Shown piece by piece: positions 63,229 through 64,000 of a stretch of DNA of 64,000 nucleotides; within the stretch, counting starts at the first letter, position 1, and every line of letters starts with the position of its first letter. A program made the position numbers and the translations under genes. Location: positions 62,001-126,000 of the forward strand of contig DIDT01000061.1 in assembly GCA_002418285.1 (NCBI GenBank), given 5' to 3'. A model generated the notes under the pieces. That model saw only the letters and a list, made by a program, of their open reading frames with translations, was not told the DNA's origin and ran no database searches. The stretch comes from Phycisphaerales bacterium UBA5793. GTDB lineage: Bacteria; Planctomycetota; Phycisphaerae; Phycisphaerales; UBA5793.

Positions 63229-63999
63229 CTATTCGACGCTGACGAGGTTGCTCGTTGCGCACGTCGCCGCGTCGAGCAGTTGCAGATAGCCGCCGCAGAT
63301 GCCGGCGCCGGCGTTCGAGTTGACGGTCCGCGAACCGTCCGGTCCCGCGCTGCCCTGGTAGCCGATCTGCAGTTGATTGCTTCCCAGTCCCAGCGCTGTT
63401 CCCGCACACGGGTTGCCGTTGGGAATGTGAAACGAGCCGGTGTTGCGTGCGTAGAGCAGGGCAATCGTCCCGCCGCCGGTCGCGCCGGACCACGACACCT
63501 GGATCGGCCCGGCCGACGGGCACGAAGTGATAACACTGAGTTGCGGCGCGTTGCAGTCGAGATCGAAGACGTACGCCGAACCCGAATCCATCCCCCGATC
63601 ATCATCCCCCAAGGCCCCGACGATCGCGGCGGCGCCGCTGAGCGAAACGGACCATCCGAACGAATCGTCCGCCGCTCCGTCCGATGCAAGGAGCTTGGCA
63701 GTTTGTGTCCAGACGCCGCCGGTCTTCTCAAACACGTACGCGGAGCCTGTCACCCCGTCAGCGAACGCCCCGAAGATGAGTGCGTCGCCGCTGATCGAAG
63801 CCGACCACGCAAAGCCGTTTCCGGCTGCGCCGTCCGAGGCGTGGAGTTTAGCCGCTTGCGTCCACGCGCCGCCGACTTTCTCAAACACGTACGCCGACCC
63901 GCTCTCCGCCCCGAGATCATCGTCCTTCCACGCGCCGACGACGACCGTGTCGCCGCTCTGCGTGACCGCGTTGCCAAACGCATCGTCCGATGCGCCATC
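63229..63999 (-). CDS. FG-GAP repeat exported protein, 5' end outside window
   Basis: The gene runs off the right edge; 256 codons are visible on the minus strand. Three repeats are seen, each with a DGASDDAFGNAV-type block, a GD(T/A)xxVGA strand and SGSAYVFEKxGGxWTQ (DGAAGNGFAWSASISGDALI, DGAADDSFGWSVSLSGAAAI, GALGDDDRGMDSGSAYVF). This is the FG-GAP-like family of secreted beta-propellers. The last ~100 residues form the shared C-terminal module (TIALLYARNTGSF, CAGTALGLGSNQLQIG, GICGGYLQLLDAATCATSN, LVSVE). An N-terminal signal peptide is expected but lies outside the window. Confidence 0.88.
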   Translation of the reverse strand, partial: DGASDDAFGNAVTQSGDTVVVGAWKDDDLGAESGSAYVFEKVGGAWTQAAKLHASDGAAGNGFAWSASISGDALIFGAFADGVTGSAYVFEKTGGVWTQTAKLLASDGAADDSFGWSVSLSGAAAIVGALGDDDRGMDSGSAYVFDLDCNAPQLSVITSCPSAGPIQVSWSGATGGGTIALLYARNTGSFHIPNGNPCAGTALGLGSNQLQIGYQGSAGPDGSRTVNSNAGAGICGGYLQLLDAATCATSNLVSVE

Positions 64000-64000
64000 C

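Overview
The window is GC-rich chromosomal DNA, most likely from a planctomycete of the class Phycisphaerae. The evidence is five membrane proteins built around a small CxxC(G)Y...CxECG zinc ribbon, secreted FG-GAP and haloperoxidase proteins sharing one C-terminal module, a eukaryote-like UDP-sugar pyrophosphorylase, and short gene clusters with ATGA stop/start overlaps. No rRNA, tRNA, CRISPR array or intact transposase was found by eye. Most of the window is core genome. Only about 61.0-63.2 kb looks accessory.

Layout. 0-9 kb: glycyl-tRNA synthetase (5' end outside the window), lysyl-tRNA synthetase, a zinc-ribbon membrane protein, ribosomal protein S18, a TrkH/KtrB potassium channel subunit, a second zinc-ribbon protein and an LplT-like MFS transporter. 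8-13 kb (minus): a NatAB-type ABC exporter, a LysM plus L,D-transpeptidase cell-wall enzyme and 5-formyl-THF cyclo-ligase. 13-20 kb: three exported proteins of unknown role and a class I (DhnA/FbaB) aldolase. 20-24 kb (minus): ExbB-ExbD-ExbD and MutL. 24-32 kb: galactokinase, another zinc-ribbon protein, a LOG-family protein, FolC and LeuRS. 32-41.6 kb: a ureohydrolase, a vanadium-haloperoxidase-like exported protein, and arginine/ornithine succinyl-pathway genes (AstD, AstA, AstC-like, M20 hydrolase). 41.6-45 kb: DapF, DapA, PdxJ (minus) and PhoU. 45-54.4 kb: the UDP-sugar pyrophosphorylase, a periplasmic ankyrin protein, an exported protein broken by an 11-bp tandem duplication, a GGDEF two-gene unit, a fifth zinc-ribbon protein and RNase HI. 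54.4-60.8 kb (minus): an esterase pair, then a tightly coupled unit with two ketoacyl-synthase-fold proteins and three unknown proteins. 61-64 kb: a small accessory patch (small membrane protein, ribbon-helix-helix-like protein, DUF2971 protein, a large imperfect palindrome) and the 3' part of an FG-GAP protein.

How genes fit together. The ureohydrolase, AstA, AstC-like, AstD and carboxypeptidase-like M20 genes could form a route arginine -> ornithine -> succinylornithine -> succinylglutamate -> glutamate that needs neither AstB nor AstE; this is inference. The two ketoacyl-synthase-fold genes overlap by 4 bp. One keeps the Cys-His-His triad. The other has lost all three residues, with Glu at the Cys position, which is the logic of a KS/chain-length-factor heterodimer. 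Five exported proteins, otherwise unrelated, end in the same roughly 80-100-residue module.

Starts fall into two classes: genes with a clear Shine-Dalgarno, and about sixteen genes with no Shine-Dalgarno but a TANNNT (-10-like) hexamer 5-9 nt before the start codon. The second class suggests many leaderless mRNAs.
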